Numbered from the stretch's first letter, positions 10,215-20,267 are shown. The stretch is DNA of 64,000 nt from Thermoanaerobaculia bacterium (GCA_027069135.1 JALXFE010000342.1:1-64000); one strand, 5' to 3'. Translations and numbers: made by a program. Notes: a model not told the origin generated them from the letters alone.

Positions 10215-12287
10215 ATGAACCGCTCGACACTCTTGGTTCTCGTAGGGCTCCTCACCGCGGCGATGATGGCGGCGACGCCGTCCGCAGCCGCCGCCGCGGA
10301 GAAACCCCTCCTCGAGCTTCTCGATATTTTCGAGTTGGAATACGTCGCCGACCCTCGCATCTCTCCGGACGGGGAGCAGATCGTCTACGAGCGGCGGTTC
10401 ATGGATGTGCTCAAGGATCGGGTGCGCTCGGACCTGTGGCTGATCGACAGCGATGGCACGAACCACCGGCCCCTGGTCACGGGGGTCGACGCCTCCATGG
10501 CCCGATGGTCGCCGGATGGCACACGCCTGGCCTATCGCGCTCGGGACGGTGAGCACCAGGAGCTGTTTGTCTACTACCTCAAAAGCGGGGTTTCGGCGCG
10601 TCTCGCCCAGCTACCGACGGCACCGGACAACCTCTCCTGGTCGCCGGACGGTGAAAGGATCGCCTTCTCTCGACGGGTGGAGGAAGACGCACCTTCCCTG
10701 GTGGACCTCCCCAAGGCCCCAAAAGGAGCCGAGTGGGCGCCGCCGCCCCAATACATCGAAGCGGTTCTCTACCGTGAGGACGGGGAAGGATTCCTGCCGG
10801 CGGGCTACCACCAGCTTTTCGTCGTCCGGGCCCTTGGGGGAACGCCCCGCCAGCTGACCCACGACCCCTTCCACCACCGGGGCACCCCGTCCTGGACCCC
10901 GGACGGCAAGACGTTGATCCTCTCCGCCAACCGCTCGAAGGATTGGCAATACGACGGCATGGCTACGGAGATCTATGCCCTCGATGTTGAATCCGGCAGC
11001 CTCGAAACACTAACCCAGCGCAAGGGTCCGGATACCGACCCCCAGGTCAGCCCGGACGGCCGCTCCATCGCCTACCTGGGCTTCGATGACACCCTACAGG
11101 GCTACCAGGTGACCGGCCTCTACGTCATGGATCGGGACGGCTCGAACCCGCATCCCCTGGCCGCGGCCCTCGATCGAGACATCGAGAATCCTCAGTGGAG
11201 CTCCGATAGCAAGGGGCTCTTCGTTCAATTCGACGACCTCGGGGAGACGAAGATCGGCTACGTCAGCCTAGAGGGAGATCTCACGGTTCTGAGCGATGCT
11301 GTGGGGGGTACCTCCCTGGGCCGGCCCTATAGCGGCGGCTCCTTCACCGTGTCCCGCGACGACCGCTTCGCCTACACCCAAAGCGCTCCCGAGCATCCGG
11401 CGGAGCTAGCCGTCGGAACGATCGATCACCGGGGCCCCGGTCGACGGCTCACCCACTTGAGCGAAGCCCTCCTGGGCTCGAGGAGCCTCGGCGCGGTATC
11501 GGAGATCACCTATCGATCTTCCTACGACAAGCGGCGGATCCAGGGTTGGGTGATCAAGCCGCCGGGCTTCGACCCCAACAAGAAATACCCCCTGATTCTC
11601 GAAATCCACGGCGGCCCCTTCGCCAATTACGGGCCCCGGTTCACGGCTGAGCTCCAGCTCTACGCCGCCCGCGGCTACGTCGTCCTCTACGTGAATCCCA
11701 GAGGCTCCACCTCCTACGGCGCAGAGTTCGGAAACCTGATTCATCATGCCTACCCGAGCCATGATTACGACGATCTGATGAGCGGCGTCGACGCCCTCAT
11801 CGCCCAGGGCTTCATCGATGACCGAGCCCTCTTCGTCACCGGCGGTTCCGGCGGTGGCGTGCTCACCGCCTGGATCGTCGGACATACGAACCGATTTCGG
11901 GCCGCCGTCGTCGCCAAGCCGGTGATCAATTGGATCAGTTGGCAGCTGACCAGCGACATCTACACGTCCCGGGTACCCTATTGGCTGCCGGACCAACCCT
12001 GGAACGCCTTGGAGCATTATTGGAAACGCTCCCCCTTGGCCTACGTCGGGAATGTCAAAACCCCCACCATGCTGCTCACCGGGGAGAACGACCGGCGCAC
12101 CCCCATGGCGGAGTCCGAGCAATTCTTTCAGGCCCTTCAGCTACTCAAAGTGCCCACGGCGTTGGTGCGGGTTCCTGGAGCTTCCCACGGCATCGCCCGG
12201 CGCCCGAGCCATCTGATGGCGAAGGTGGCCTACGTGCTGGGATGGTTCGAACGCTACGCCCAGGAAAGCTCGCCGGAAAAGATGTAG
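10215..12287 (+). CDS. Secreted S9-family (prolyl oligopeptidase/acylaminoacyl) peptidase
   Basis: This 690-residue serine peptidase has a signal peptide (NRSTLLVLVGLLTAAMMAAT then an Ala-rich cleavage region), so it probably acts outside the cytoplasm. The N-terminal half is a WD40-like beta propeller with repeated SPDG and SPDGTRLAY blades. The C-terminal alpha/beta hydrolase domain begins near KPPGFDPNKKYPLILEIHGGP. Its nucleophile motif is TGGSGGG, with Ser545 as the predicted nucleophile. Asp lies in LLTGENDRRTPM and His in VPGASHGIARRPSH. ATG at 10215 follows GGAAAGGAAT; the frame is open upstream, but no signal peptide would result from those starts. It is transcribed divergently from the alpha-2-macroglobulin gene, and the lipoprotein-like gene downstream is convergent. 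Its substrate is unknown. Confidence 0.92.
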   Translation: MNRSTLLVLVGLLTAAMMAATPSAAAAAEKPLLELLDIFELEYVADPRISPDGEQIVYERRFMDVLKDRVRSDLWLIDSDGTNHRPLVTGVDASMARWSPDGTRLAYRARDGEHQELFVYYLKSGVSARLAQLPTAPDNLSWSPDGERIAFSRRVEEDAPSLVDLPKAPKGAEWAPPPQYIEAVLYREDGEGFLPAGYHQLFVVRALGGTPRQLTHDPFHHRGTPSWTPDGKTLILSANRSKDWQYDGMATEIYALDVESGSLETLTQRKGPDTDPQVSPDGRSIAYLGFDDTLQGYQVTGLYVMDRDGSNPHPLAAALDRDIENPQWSSDSKGLFVQFDDLGETKIGYVSLEGDLTVLSDAVGGTSLGRPYSGGSFTVSRDDRFAYTQSAPEHPAELAVGTIDHRGPGRRLTHLSEALLGSRSLGAVSEITYRSSYDKRRIQGWVIKPPGFDPNKKYPLILEIHGGPFANYGPRFTAELQLYAARGYVVLYVNPRGSTSYGAEFGNLIHHAYPSHDYDDLMSGVDALIAQGFIDDRALFVTGGSGGGVLTAWIVGHTNRFRAAVVAKPVINWISWQLTSDIYTSRVPYWLPDQPWNALEHYWKRSPLAYVGNVKTPTMLLTGENDRRTPMAESEQFFQALQLLKVPTALVRVPGASHGIARRPSHLMAKVAYVLGWFERYAQESSPEKM

Positions 12288-12300
12288 CGGGGAAGTGATT

Positions 12301-13071
12301 TCAGCAGCCGCGGGTGAGAAACCACAGAAGGAGGCCGCTCTCATCCCGCCACCGGATCCAACCTTCGTAACGCTGAGCCTGGTCGGCGGGAACAGTCTCG
12401 CAGAAAACGGAAGGCTCGGTGACACGGACCCGCAGCCAATCGCCCCGCCGCTCCAAGGGGTCGATGTCGTGGTCTCCCCCGATCCAAGCGACCAGCTCCC
12501 CCTCCGGGTCCGGGGCATCGCGCAGAGCATGGCGCTGCTCCCGGTCCGAGAAATGAAACGGGGAGCGCTCCTCATCTTCGAAGATCGCCTCCCAGGGCTC
12601 GACCCTCAGAGGGATCTCACCGTCGAGGTACGCCTCCCGGGTCCACCCCGTGCCGGCCTCCCCTTTGGCAAAGCGAAAGCGGAACCAATCCTCCGGCCCC
12701 CTCTCGAGAACGATGAAGGTACGCGTCTCGTAGTCGGTCTCGATCGAGGCACAGCCGTCCAGGGGCACCGGTGCCGGAGAGTCCGCCCCGGCACGCACCA
12801 ACCAGCCATGAGTCAACCGCCCCCAAGCTTCCCCGCCGGGGTGCGACGAGAGCGGCACCTCGACCCCGACAAGCCACTCGACCCCCCAATCCGGCAGCAG
12901 CTCCCGAGGTCGAAGATGCCCTACTCCCAGGTCGGTCACGGAAACCTCGTGATCGCAGAGCGCTGGTTTTCTGGCCGGGGTCGACGAAAGCTCACCGGCG
13001 CCGGCCACCCCCGGTGCTGCCCCGCAGGCGCATTGCAGCACGAATACCATCGCCAGCGCGGCGGCGGGCAT
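12301..13071 (-). CDS. Exported protein of unknown function, SH3-like
   Basis: This 256-residue protein of unknown function has a hydrophobic N-terminus ending in CACGA, suggesting export and perhaps lipidation, although the lipobox is poor. The body is beta-rich and acidic, with segments such as RRGDWLRVRV and YEGWIRWRDESG that resemble bacterial SH3 domains. The ATG at 13071 has no convincing ribosome site. A strong GGGGAGAGGAGG lies about 33-45 bases upstream, next to two in-frame ATC codons. Translation might therefore begin at a rare start, adding SESSSRDR-type residues to the signal peptide. It follows the giant secreted protein gene by 50 bases on the same strand, so the two may be cotranscribed. 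Confidence 0.6.
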   Translation of the reverse strand: MPAAALAMVFVLQCACGAAPGVAGAGELSSTPARKPALCDHEVSVTDLGVGHLRPRELLPDWGVEWLVGVEVPLSSHPGGEAWGRLTHGWLVRAGADSPAPVPLDGCASIETDYETRTFIVLERGPEDWFRFRFAKGEAGTGWTREAYLDGEIPLRVEPWEAIFEDEERSPFHFSDREQRHALRDAPDPEGELVAWIGGDHDIDPLERRGDWLRVRVTEPSVFCETVPADQAQRYEGWIRWRDESGLLLWFLTRGC

Positions 13072-13121
13072 CCGGTCGCGTGATGAGCTTTCGCTGATGA
13101 TCTGCCTCCTCTCCCCCGAGC

Positions 13122-16100
13122 TTACTCGAAGCGGATGGCGTCGATCAGCACAGCGGAATCGATGGAGGCGTCACCGACGTCGGAGACGAAGACCTCCAGG
13201 ATCAGATCACAGGCCAGACCTCCCACCCCACCGACGTTGACCGAGGCGTTGCGAAACCCGGTCATGCGGTCGAAACCCGGCACCGGAGAGGGCGAGCCGG
13301 AGAAGCGGAGGTTGTCCCGGCTGACCTGGATTACCGTCTGGGTGCTTCCGTCCGGCAACACCAGAGTCGCCCGGAAGAAGTCGTTGAAGGGCTGCCCCTG
13401 CTCGACCTCGTCGGTGAAGAAGTTGTAGGTCAGAGCCAGGCGCGTCGCCCCCGTCGGCACCACCAACCCCACCGCCTGTAATCGACTGAGGCGACCGCCC
13501 ACGGCCACGTCGGAAGTGATCAGCTTGGCCATGAAGCTTCCCTCCGGAGCGGCCACCGGGCCGAAGCTGGGCACCACGGTGACATCACCCTCAGCCTCGA
13601 AGGAAGTCAGGTCGCCCAGCTCGAAGCCGAGGTTAGCGGCCGCGGTGGAGAAAGGTAGCTGCCGTGGAAACGGACGCGTCACTCCCAGGCCATCGGTGAT
13701 CTCAAGATCGAAAAAGACCACGAAATCAGTTCGCAGAGGCAGCGGCAGATCCGGTGTGAACTCAAAAGAAGCCCCATCAGCAGCCGTGGAGGCAAGACCT
13801 GAGATGGGGATTCCGTCGACGGTCCTGACCTGGATATTGGAGACCGCCAACGGTGCCGTGTCGATGCGCTCCGAAAAGCCGAGGGTCACCGTTCCATCCT
13901 CACCGAGGTTGAACTGCTCCCCCAGAAAGAAAACGTCGGGAAAGACATCGACCACTTGGATCCGGATACTGGTGCCGAAGCCCGGCAGGGTGGGATCCGC
14001 CTCGAGCACGACCTCGCCATTTTCGACGGGGGTCACGACGGCATCTTCGGCACCCACATCGATGACCCCGGTCGGATCCTGGCCATAGTCCGTTCCCCCA
14101 ACGACGGGGCTCGACAAGTCGAGAGTCGATCCGTCGGCGAAAAAGGCGGTCACGACCACCGGCACTGGCGACAGATCGGCGCGAGTGAAGGTGATGGCCG
14201 GCGGAGCCACCTCAATGCGCTCAATACCCGCAGGCAACGCGGTGGTGAAGGTGGCTTCCAGGTCCGTCGACACCAGAGGGGCACCGTCGACACCGCGCAG
14301 GGTCGGAGCAAGGCCCACCGTGTACTCCTGAAAATCTGCCAGCGGTGACCGCGCCCGGATAGATAGGAGAGTCTGGCCGTCCAGCAACTGGAAGTCCACG
14401 GGCACCGTGGCTGCCGATCCCAGCTCCCGGAAGTCGACAGCACCCAGACCCAGACTGAGAGGGTCCACCGGGCCGTCAAAACGGATAGAGACCGCCGTGT
14501 CCGGCGGCAGCCCCGTCGCTCCCCAAGCGGGGGTGGTCTCCACGACCCGCAACGAGGGGCTCGGCTCTGTCTGGAAATTTCGCACCATGGGCTGGGGCAT
14601 CAGGGTTCCGTCGGCGAGCACGGCCCCGGTCGTGATGGTGAAGGTGTAGGTGGCGGCGAAATCCAAATCGTCCACCGGATCGAATCGGAGGATCCGGCCA
14701 CCGCCGTCGATGAAGACGTCACCGGCGACGGCTCCGCCGGGGCCGTCCACCAGCACCGTGGAGGCGTTGAGCGTGGCCACGTCCAGGGAATCGGAGACCG
14801 TCGCCACGATCACCGCGTCCACCGGCACATCCGAAGGGCCGGCGCCGGCGGCACCGATGCCGGTGAGGATGCAAGGGGGCGCCGCCGCTGCCGCATTGAC
14901 GCCGTCCGGAACCTTGGAGGGGTCGATGCGGAAATGAAAGTGGTGGTGGTGATTCCTCTTCGAAACACAGAGGTTCACCCCGCTGTGCTTCTTGGCGCAC
15001 AGGGTCGGGTCCTTGAGCCAGCGCTTGGTGGTCCAGCCGGAATCGATGGCATCCTTGAGGATCTGCTCCGCCTTGGTCTGGTCGTAGGAGGTCGAGGTCA
15101 CCGTCGTCTGCCCCCAATCGGGGCTTCCCGAGGGCCCCTTGCCGTCGTTGCGGGGCAGGGGGACGTCCACATCGATGCCCGTCTCATGGCTGCCATGATC
15201 CGGGTGGTCGCCGCCGGAGGGATTGCTGACGTCGTTGACCGCCGTGGCGATCTTGGCCAGGAAAGCCCCCATATCCGGCGTACCGTACCCATCCGCGGGC
15301 TCGGAGCTCGACTTGTAGTCCACGGCCCCTTTGCCCCCCACGTCCTCCCACAGCTTGGCCACGGTCAGCCCGTTGAGCTCGTCCAAAGAGTTCTTGCCGA
15401 ACTTTCCGTCCCCCTTCAACTTGCCGTCGCCACCGTTCTTCATCTCGAGGGTTTGGAAAAGCTTGACGGCCTTTTCGCTGTTACCGCCGAAGTCGCCATC
15501 CGCCACCAGCTCCTTGCCGGAATCCGTGGCGCTGCCCCCCTGACGAAAGCCGAGCTTCGCTAGGCGCTTCTGCAACGCTTCGACCTCCTTCTTATAACGC
15601 TCCTCGCTCTTGTGGGCGGAATCCTTCTTCAACACATGGGAACCCTTGCTGCCATAGTCGCCGTGGAGCACGATCTTGTCCGCCACCAGCGGCGCGTAGC
15701 CGTCGATCTTCACCTCACCGAAGGCGGTGGTTCCGTTCTGCACGGCCGCCCTCGATGGAGTGGTCTTGGGATACGTCTTGTCCTTGATGTCTTTGGCAGT
15801 TGCCTGCACGCGGATCTGACGGGGGGAACCCTGACGCCCCGCCGGGACGTTCGGCAGCATGAAGCTGCCATCATCCCCGGTGACATCCCGGACACTGCCG
15901 GACGCCACCCGAACGCCATGGAGAGGACTGCCGTCGTCGTCGACCACGGTCCCGGTGACGGTGGTAAACGTATTCGGAGGGTGGGGGCATCCCCAACCGG
16001 TGGTGGGCAGTCCTTGTCCCGGATTGGAAACGAAGAGCTGACCGTCCGCCGACACCGTGGCTGTGCCGTAGGTCACCCAATCGCTGACGTCATGGTCGAA

Positions 16101-19100
16101 GGTCGACAGGGGCACCTGCTCACCGGGCAGGGCGTCGGCATCGTTGGGAAAAGTAATCGGCGCCGACGGCACTAGCCGTAGTCTCGCCGGCTGAACGGTG
16201 ACGAAGGTGTCGGCGGAAAATTCCGGGGGGCCTTGCATCGGCACATTCGGTGCCGGCACGAGGGTAATGCTCATGCGCCCAGAAAACGGTGTTCCATCGG
16301 GATTGAGGACGGAGACACCATTGAGGTCGAGGCTCATCCCGGGCAATTGGGAGGAGGTCAGGATGCCGCCGCCGGAGGCGGTTCCACCGATCACGTCGAG
16401 ACCCCCGCTGAGGTCCAGGGCCGGTAGGAAGACCGGCTCCCGGAGACCGTTGGGGTCGATGCCCGCCACCACGTCGAGCTCAAAGTCCAGAGGCGGAAAG
16501 AGGAGCCCACCGGCCTCACCGCCGAGGATCCGCAGCTCCTGTAGCCCGGCGGGCACTCCCCGCAGCTCGAAAGCTCCGTCAGCGTTGGTCGTGGCGCTGA
16601 CACCACCGATCTCCACGCCCATGCCCGGGATGGGCGCGAGAGTGGTGTCGAGGACCTGACCGGCGACGATGGCCTCGTCCGGAAAGGTGATGAAGGAATC
16701 AGCGAAGCGCTGCGCCATAGCCCCAGCTTGCGAGCCCACCCCTTCGACGATCAATGCATGAAGGGTATCCGCCGCCAGGGGGCCGAGGGGGGTAAGGGTG
16801 ACGATGGTCGGGTTCAGGGGATCGAGGCCCGCCACCAGAGCGACCGGCAATCCTCCGGCGATGATGCGGATTCCCCCGAGGGTGCCGCCGTCGACCGGTA
16901 CCGTGAAGGTCAAACGAAAGCTGCTATCGACAGCGACCCGCCCGTCGAGGGCCCGGTCTGCCGTGAAGTCGATGGCCGCGATGGGCTCTGGAGGCACCGG
17001 TCGGGGGAGAACCGTCACGGTGACCGGCGCCGCCTGCCATGGGCCTCGATCCTCCATGGCCACGGCGTCGATGACCAGGGAAGCCACCCCCTCGGGCACC
17101 AGCACTGGAGTTTCAAAGGGAGCCGCACCGTCCACCGCCACCAGCTCACCGTTGGCAAAAAAGCGCACCTCCAGAGGGCCCACGGCACCGGTCACGGCGG
17201 CACTGGCGGTGAGGATCCTCCCAGCCTCGAAGCTGCCGCCACCGACGGGACTGCCCAGGGTCACCGAAACGGCATCCGGCGGCAGCAGGTTGCGCACGAA
17301 GAAAAGCAGGTCGACGGTGGCCTCGAGGCCACCATTATCAGCCGCCGTAACACTGAGCAGATGGCTACCGTCGCTCAGGGCCGTGGTGTCGAATCCCACC
17401 GGCACGGGAAAGGGGAGCTGGAAGGTGGTCAGGGGGACCGTCAGGTCGGCATCGGCGAAAGTCTCCACCTGGGTCGGGTCGGCCACGTTGGCCAGAGTGA
17501 GGAGCTGGATACAGCTCGCCCCGGCCCCGGTTCCATCGTCGTCCGAATCGCTGTCGTCGTCGGAATCGTCGTCCGAATCCTCGTCATCGTCATCGTTGTC
17601 GTCGTCATCGTTGTCGTCGTCATCGTTGTCGTCGTCATCGTTGTCGTCGTCGGAATCTTCGTCGTCCGAATCACCGTCGTCATCGGAATCGTCGTCTGAA
17701 TCTCCATCGTCGGAGTCGCTGTCGTCGTCTTCGTCAACGCACAGACCCGCGAGGGTTCCGGAGGGATCCTCCAGGCTCACCACCACCAAATCTCCGGAGA
17801 CATCCCCCACCTGCAGGCAGACGTTGCAGGAAACATCGAAAGTCCCCTCCGGAAGGCGCTGGCCACCGAGAAAATAGGGCGCCGCCGGCTCGGAATTCAC
17901 GGAAATGCCATCGATGGCAAAGCTCACCTGCTGCACCAGCTGGTCGTCCTGCGCCTCCGCTTCCACGAAGATGGTGCCGGTGACGACCCCCTCGTCCAGG
18001 ATCCCGGTGAGGGTCGTCACCTGGGGAGGAGAGATGTTGCGCACGGTAAATTTGAGCTGTGCCGTGGTCCGTTGGCCAGCGCTGTCGAAAACGGTGGCGG
18101 AGAGGATGTGTAAACCCTCCACCAGGGTCAGGGTGTCGAAACCCAGGGGGATACCTCCCGCTTCCCCACCTAGGGAATAAGGTGCTGACGGATCCTCGTT
18201 GATCAAGATCCCGTCGATGTCGAAGGCCACCCGATCCGCAGGGAATGGCAAGAAGACCTGAGCTTCCACCAATAGGGTTCCGGCCACTATCTGGCCATCC
18301 GCCACACCGACGAAACGGATCGACTCGGCTCCCGAAGGCACCACGGTGATGCGCACCGTTTCCCGGTCGGTGAGGGAGGGTGCCCCGTCGTCGGTAGCGG
18401 TGAAATCGATCTCGTAGGCCCCCGCCTGGCCGAGGGTCGGCTGCCATTGGAAGGACCGGCTGGCAGCGTCGAAAATCGCCCCGAGAGGGATGGGATCCGC
18501 GGCGAAGATCAAAGCATCGCCGTCCGGGTCAGAGCCGGTGACACCGAAAAGCAGCATGGAGCCCTCGGTGACGGTCCGTTCTCCGATGGTTCCGAGCAGG
18601 GGGAATCGATTGCTCGGCAGGACGGCAAATCCCACACTCTCGCGATCCGGGCAAGGGGGCGTAGCGTTGTCCCGCACTTCGAAGACGGTCCCCTGGTGAA
18701 CCCCGATATCGCTGCTGGTGGGGATCCAGTTGAAGGTTGCCGAGGCGGGGTCAAAAACGGCCCCCGAAGGTAGGAAGGAAGCCGAGAAGCTGAGCGTCTG
18801 GTCCGGGTCCGGATCGGCGCCGGTAAGGGTGAAAGTGAGTATCTCCCCCACGGCAGCCTCGCGGTTGCCCACCGGTGCCAGCACCGGACAGCCGTTGGCC
18901 GGGTCGAGAACGGTGATGGTGATCAGCTCACTGTCTGTCAAGACCGGTGAGCCGTCATCCCGCGCTTCCAGGTTGATACCGAAGGTGCCGATCTGATCCG
19001 CCGAAGGGCGAAAGGAAAGGGTACCACTGGCCGGGTTGCCCGGGGTCTGGACGAAAAGCGTGTTGGCCGGCAGCCCGCTGGTCCGTAGGGTGATCCGGTC

Positions 19101-19994
19101 GACGACGTTGGGGTCGGTAGCGACCACCGGCAACACCACCGACTCGCCCAGGCGGATCACCCGGTTGCCCAGGGGAGCCAGCTGCGGGGCCAAATTGGCC
19201 GTGTCGACCACGTCGAGCAGCACGTCGCGCTCGGAGAAGGCACCGGCGGCATCCGTGACCCGGACCTTGAAGACGTAATCACCGGCGGGATTGCGGGGAT
19301 TGACGGAGACCAGCCTCGCGGTGTCAAAGGGGCTGATCGCCACCTGACCGGTGGCATCGAGGCCTATTCCGGGGATATTCGAGCGGGGGCCATAAGTGGG
19401 CCTTCCGGAACCCACCAGGAACTGGAAGGACAAGGGCGACCCATCCGGATCGAAGGCGTTGACGTTCTGGCTGTAGAGCAAGCCCTTGCCTACCACCGTC
19501 AGGATACTGGAGTTGAGGACTGGCGATCCGTTGGCCGCGCCGTCAAAGATTGCCAACGCCTCGAGGGAGAAACTCGATTGCGGAGCGTTCTGGAGCCCGG
19601 CGATGCGGCAACAGCTCTCCCACCGCGCCACATAGATCCCTTGAGAAAGGCCCTGGGCGGGAAGGTCGACCACGATGACCTGGCGCCGAAGATCGAAAGC
19701 GGGATCCGACACGTCGCGGAAAACGGTCGTGTCGCCGATGTTGAAATTGATGGAGCGAAGGGCGAAGCTGCGATTCAGATCCCCCGGATCGTAGAAACGG
19801 ACCCTGGAGACTCCGGCGAAGGGGAAAAAAGCGCCTCCCTTCCGCCATAGAGTCTCGTAGGTGAAGGTCGCGACACCCTGCTCGGAGACCTGGACGTTGA
19901 CATTGCCGCCTCGAAAGTGAGAGGCCGAGGCTGGAAGGGCCAAGACCAAAGTCAGTAGGAATAGAGCGGAACGGGCTAGGCGCGGCAACGGCAT
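13122..19994 (-). CDS. Giant secreted multidomain protein: Ig-like modules, peptidoglycan-binding domain and LAS metallopeptidase
   Basis: This is a 2,290-residue exported protein with a signal peptide (ARSALFLLTLVLALPASA). Domains in order, with approximate residues: an N-terminal beta domain (20-250); three cadherin/putative Ig repeats with DPDGD and ARDDGSP motifs (265-560); Big-type Ig units (560-1100) interrupted by an Asp/Ser/Asn-rich tract (753-819); two carboxypeptidase-regulatory/CnaB-like domains (near 1108-1165 and 1343-1425); a peptidoglycan-binding-1-like domain (1465-1542); and a LAS-type metallopeptidase with HETGIDVD (near 1601) and HFHF (near 1684) as predicted zinc ligands. 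Ig-like Big_5 units and a C-terminal beta domain follow. The ATG at 19994 has GGAG six bases upstream; two earlier in-frame ATGs lack one. The role is probably extracellular, possibly acting on cell walls; this is inferred from the domains. Confidence 0.85.
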   Translation of the reverse strand: MPLPRLARSALFLLTLVLALPASASHFRGGNVNVQVSEQGVATFTYETLWRKGGAFFPFAGVSRVRFYDPGDLNRSFALRSINFNIGDTTVFRDVSDPAFDLRRQVIVVDLPAQGLSQGIYVARWESCCRIAGLQNAPQSSFSLEALAIFDGAANGSPVLNSSILTVVGKGLLYSQNVNAFDPDGSPLSFQFLVGSGRPTYGPRSNIPGIGLDATGQVAISPFDTARLVSVNPRNPAGDYVFKVRVTDAAGAFSERDVLLDVVDTANLAPQLAPLGNRVIRLGESVVLPVVATDPNVVDRITLRTSGLPANTLFVQTPGNPASGTLSFRPSADQIGTFGINLEARDDGSPVLTDSELITITVLDPANGCPVLAPVGNREAAVGEILTFTLTGADPDPDQTLSFSASFLPSGAVFDPASATFNWIPTSSDIGVHQGTVFEVRDNATPPCPDRESVGFAVLPSNRFPLLGTIGERTVTEGSMLLFGVTGSDPDGDALIFAADPIPLGAIFDAASRSFQWQPTLGQAGAYEIDFTATDDGAPSLTDRETVRITVVPSGAESIRFVGVADGQIVAGTLLVEAQVFLPFPADRVAFDIDGILINEDPSAPYSLGGEAGGIPLGFDTLTLVEGLHILSATVFDSAGQRTTAQLKFTVRNISPPQVTTLTGILDEGVVTGTIFVEAEAQDDQLVQQVSFAIDGISVNSEPAAPYFLGGQRLPEGTFDVSCNVCLQVGDVSGDLVVVSLEDPSGTLAGLCVDEDDDSDSDDGDSDDDSDDDGDSDDEDSDDDNDDDDNDDDDNDDDDNDDDDEDSDDDSDDDSDSDDDGTGAGASCIQLLTLANVADPTQVETFADADLTVPLTTFQLPFPVPVGFDTTALSDGSHLLSVTAADNGGLEATVDLLFFVRNLLPPDAVSVTLGSPVGGGSFEAGRILTASAAVTGAVGPLEVRFFANGELVAVDGAAPFETPVLVPEGVASLVIDAVAMEDRGPWQAAPVTVTVLPRPVPPEPIAAIDFTADRALDGRVAVDSSFRLTFTVPVDGGTLGGIRIIAGGLPVALVAGLDPLNPTIVTLTPLGPLAADTLHALIVEGVGSQAGAMAQRFADSFITFPDEAIVAGQVLDTTLAPIPGMGVEIGGVSATTNADGAFELRGVPAGLQELRILGGEAGGLLFPPLDFELDVVAGIDPNGLREPVFLPALDLSGGLDVIGGTASGGGILTSSQLPGMSLDLNGVSVLNPDGTPFSGRMSITLVPAPNVPMQGPPEFSADTFVTVQPARLRLVPSAPITFPNDADALPGEQVPLSTFDHDVSDWVTYGTATVSADGQLFVSNPGQGLPTTGWGCPHPPNTFTTVTGTVVDDDGSPLHGVRVASGSVRDVTGDDGSFMLPNVPAGRQGSPRQIRVQATAKDIKDKTYPKTTPSRAAVQNGTTAFGEVKIDGYAPLVADKIVLHGDYGSKGSHVLKKDSAHKSEERYKKEVEALQKRLAKLGFRQGGSATDSGKELVADGDFGGNSEKAVKLFQTLEMKNGGDGKLKGDGKFGKNSLDELNGLTVAKLWEDVGGKGAVDYKSSSEPADGYGTPDMGAFLAKIATAVNDVSNPSGGDHPDHGSHETGIDVDVPLPRNDGKGPSGSPDWGQTTVTSTSYDQTKAEQILKDAIDSGWTTKRWLKDPTLCAKKHSGVNLCVSKRNHHHHFHFRIDPSKVPDGVNAAAAAPPCILTGIGAAGAGPSDVPVDAVIVATVSDSLDVATLNASTVLVDGPGGAVAGDVFIDGGGRILRFDPVDDLDFAATYTFTITTGAVLADGTLMPQPMVRNFQTEPSPSLRVVETTPAWGATGLPPDTAVSIRFDGPVDPLSLGLGAVDFRELGSAATVPVDFQLLDGQTLLSIRARSPLADFQEYTVGLAPTLRGVDGAPLVSTDLEATFTTALPAGIERIEVAPPAITFTRADLSPVPVVVTAFFADGSTLDLSSPVVGGTDYGQDPTGVIDVGAEDAVVTPVENGEVVLEADPTLPGFGTSIRIQVVDVFPDVFFLGEQFNLGEDGTVTLGFSERIDTAPLAVSNIQVRTVDGIPISGLASTAADGASFEFTPDLPLPLRTDFVVFFDLEITDGLGVTRPFPRQLPFSTAAANLGFELGDLTSFEAEGDVTVVPSFGPVAAPEGSFMAKLITSDVAVGGRLSRLQAVGLVVPTGATRLALTYNFFTDEVEQGQPFNDFFRATLVLPDGSTQTVIQVSRDNLRFSGSPSPVPGFDRMTGFRNASVNVGGVGGLACDLILEVFVSDVGDASIDSAVLIDAIRFE
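17536..17740 (-). repeat. Asp-rich coding repeat with 15-bp tandem units
   Basis: This stretch inside the giant secreted protein encodes almost only Asp, Ser, Asn, Gly and Glu. Between about 17590 and 17650 the 15-base unit TCATCGTTGTCGTCG is repeated four times without change. The surrounding sequence is a degenerate form of the same pattern. Such tracts commonly act as calcium-binding or spacer regions and tend to vary in length by slippage. Confidence 0.85.
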
Positions 19995-20050
19995 CGCGTT
20001 CTCCTTTGGAAGCATTGATGGGCGTGCAATCATCTTCTCGCCAAACCTTC

Positions 20051-20079
20051 AGGTTAGACCAAATTTTGGATATTGTCAA
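20051..20079 (-). promoter_or_regulatory. Sigma-70-type promoter of the giant secreted protein gene
   Basis: On the minus strand a perfect TTGACA (20079-20074) is followed by a 17-base spacer and TAACCT (20056-20051). The predicted transcript start is near 20044, giving a leader of about 50 bases before the ATG at 19994. The local sequence is clearly more AT-rich than the genes on both sides. Confidence 0.55.
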
Positions 20080-20267
20080 TCCTCCAACTCTTCTAAGTCA
20101 CGCTTTCGCCGCCGCGTCCTCAATCGGCTGTGAGCTGTCCAACCCGTCCACCTCGTCGACGGCTCCGGCGGTGGCATCATGGATCAAGCGCTAGGAGCGG
20201 TATGCGCGGCGGTAGGCATCCCGCAGCGTCGGGCTCCAAAAAAGGGTCAGAGGGCGTAGTGGGCACG

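Noticed and set aside
16728-17877. Long plus-strand frames opposite the giant secreted protein, rich in Ser or Val/Ile
   Set aside because: They are antisense reflections of the Asp-rich repeat and high-GC codon use, with no start signals or domain features.
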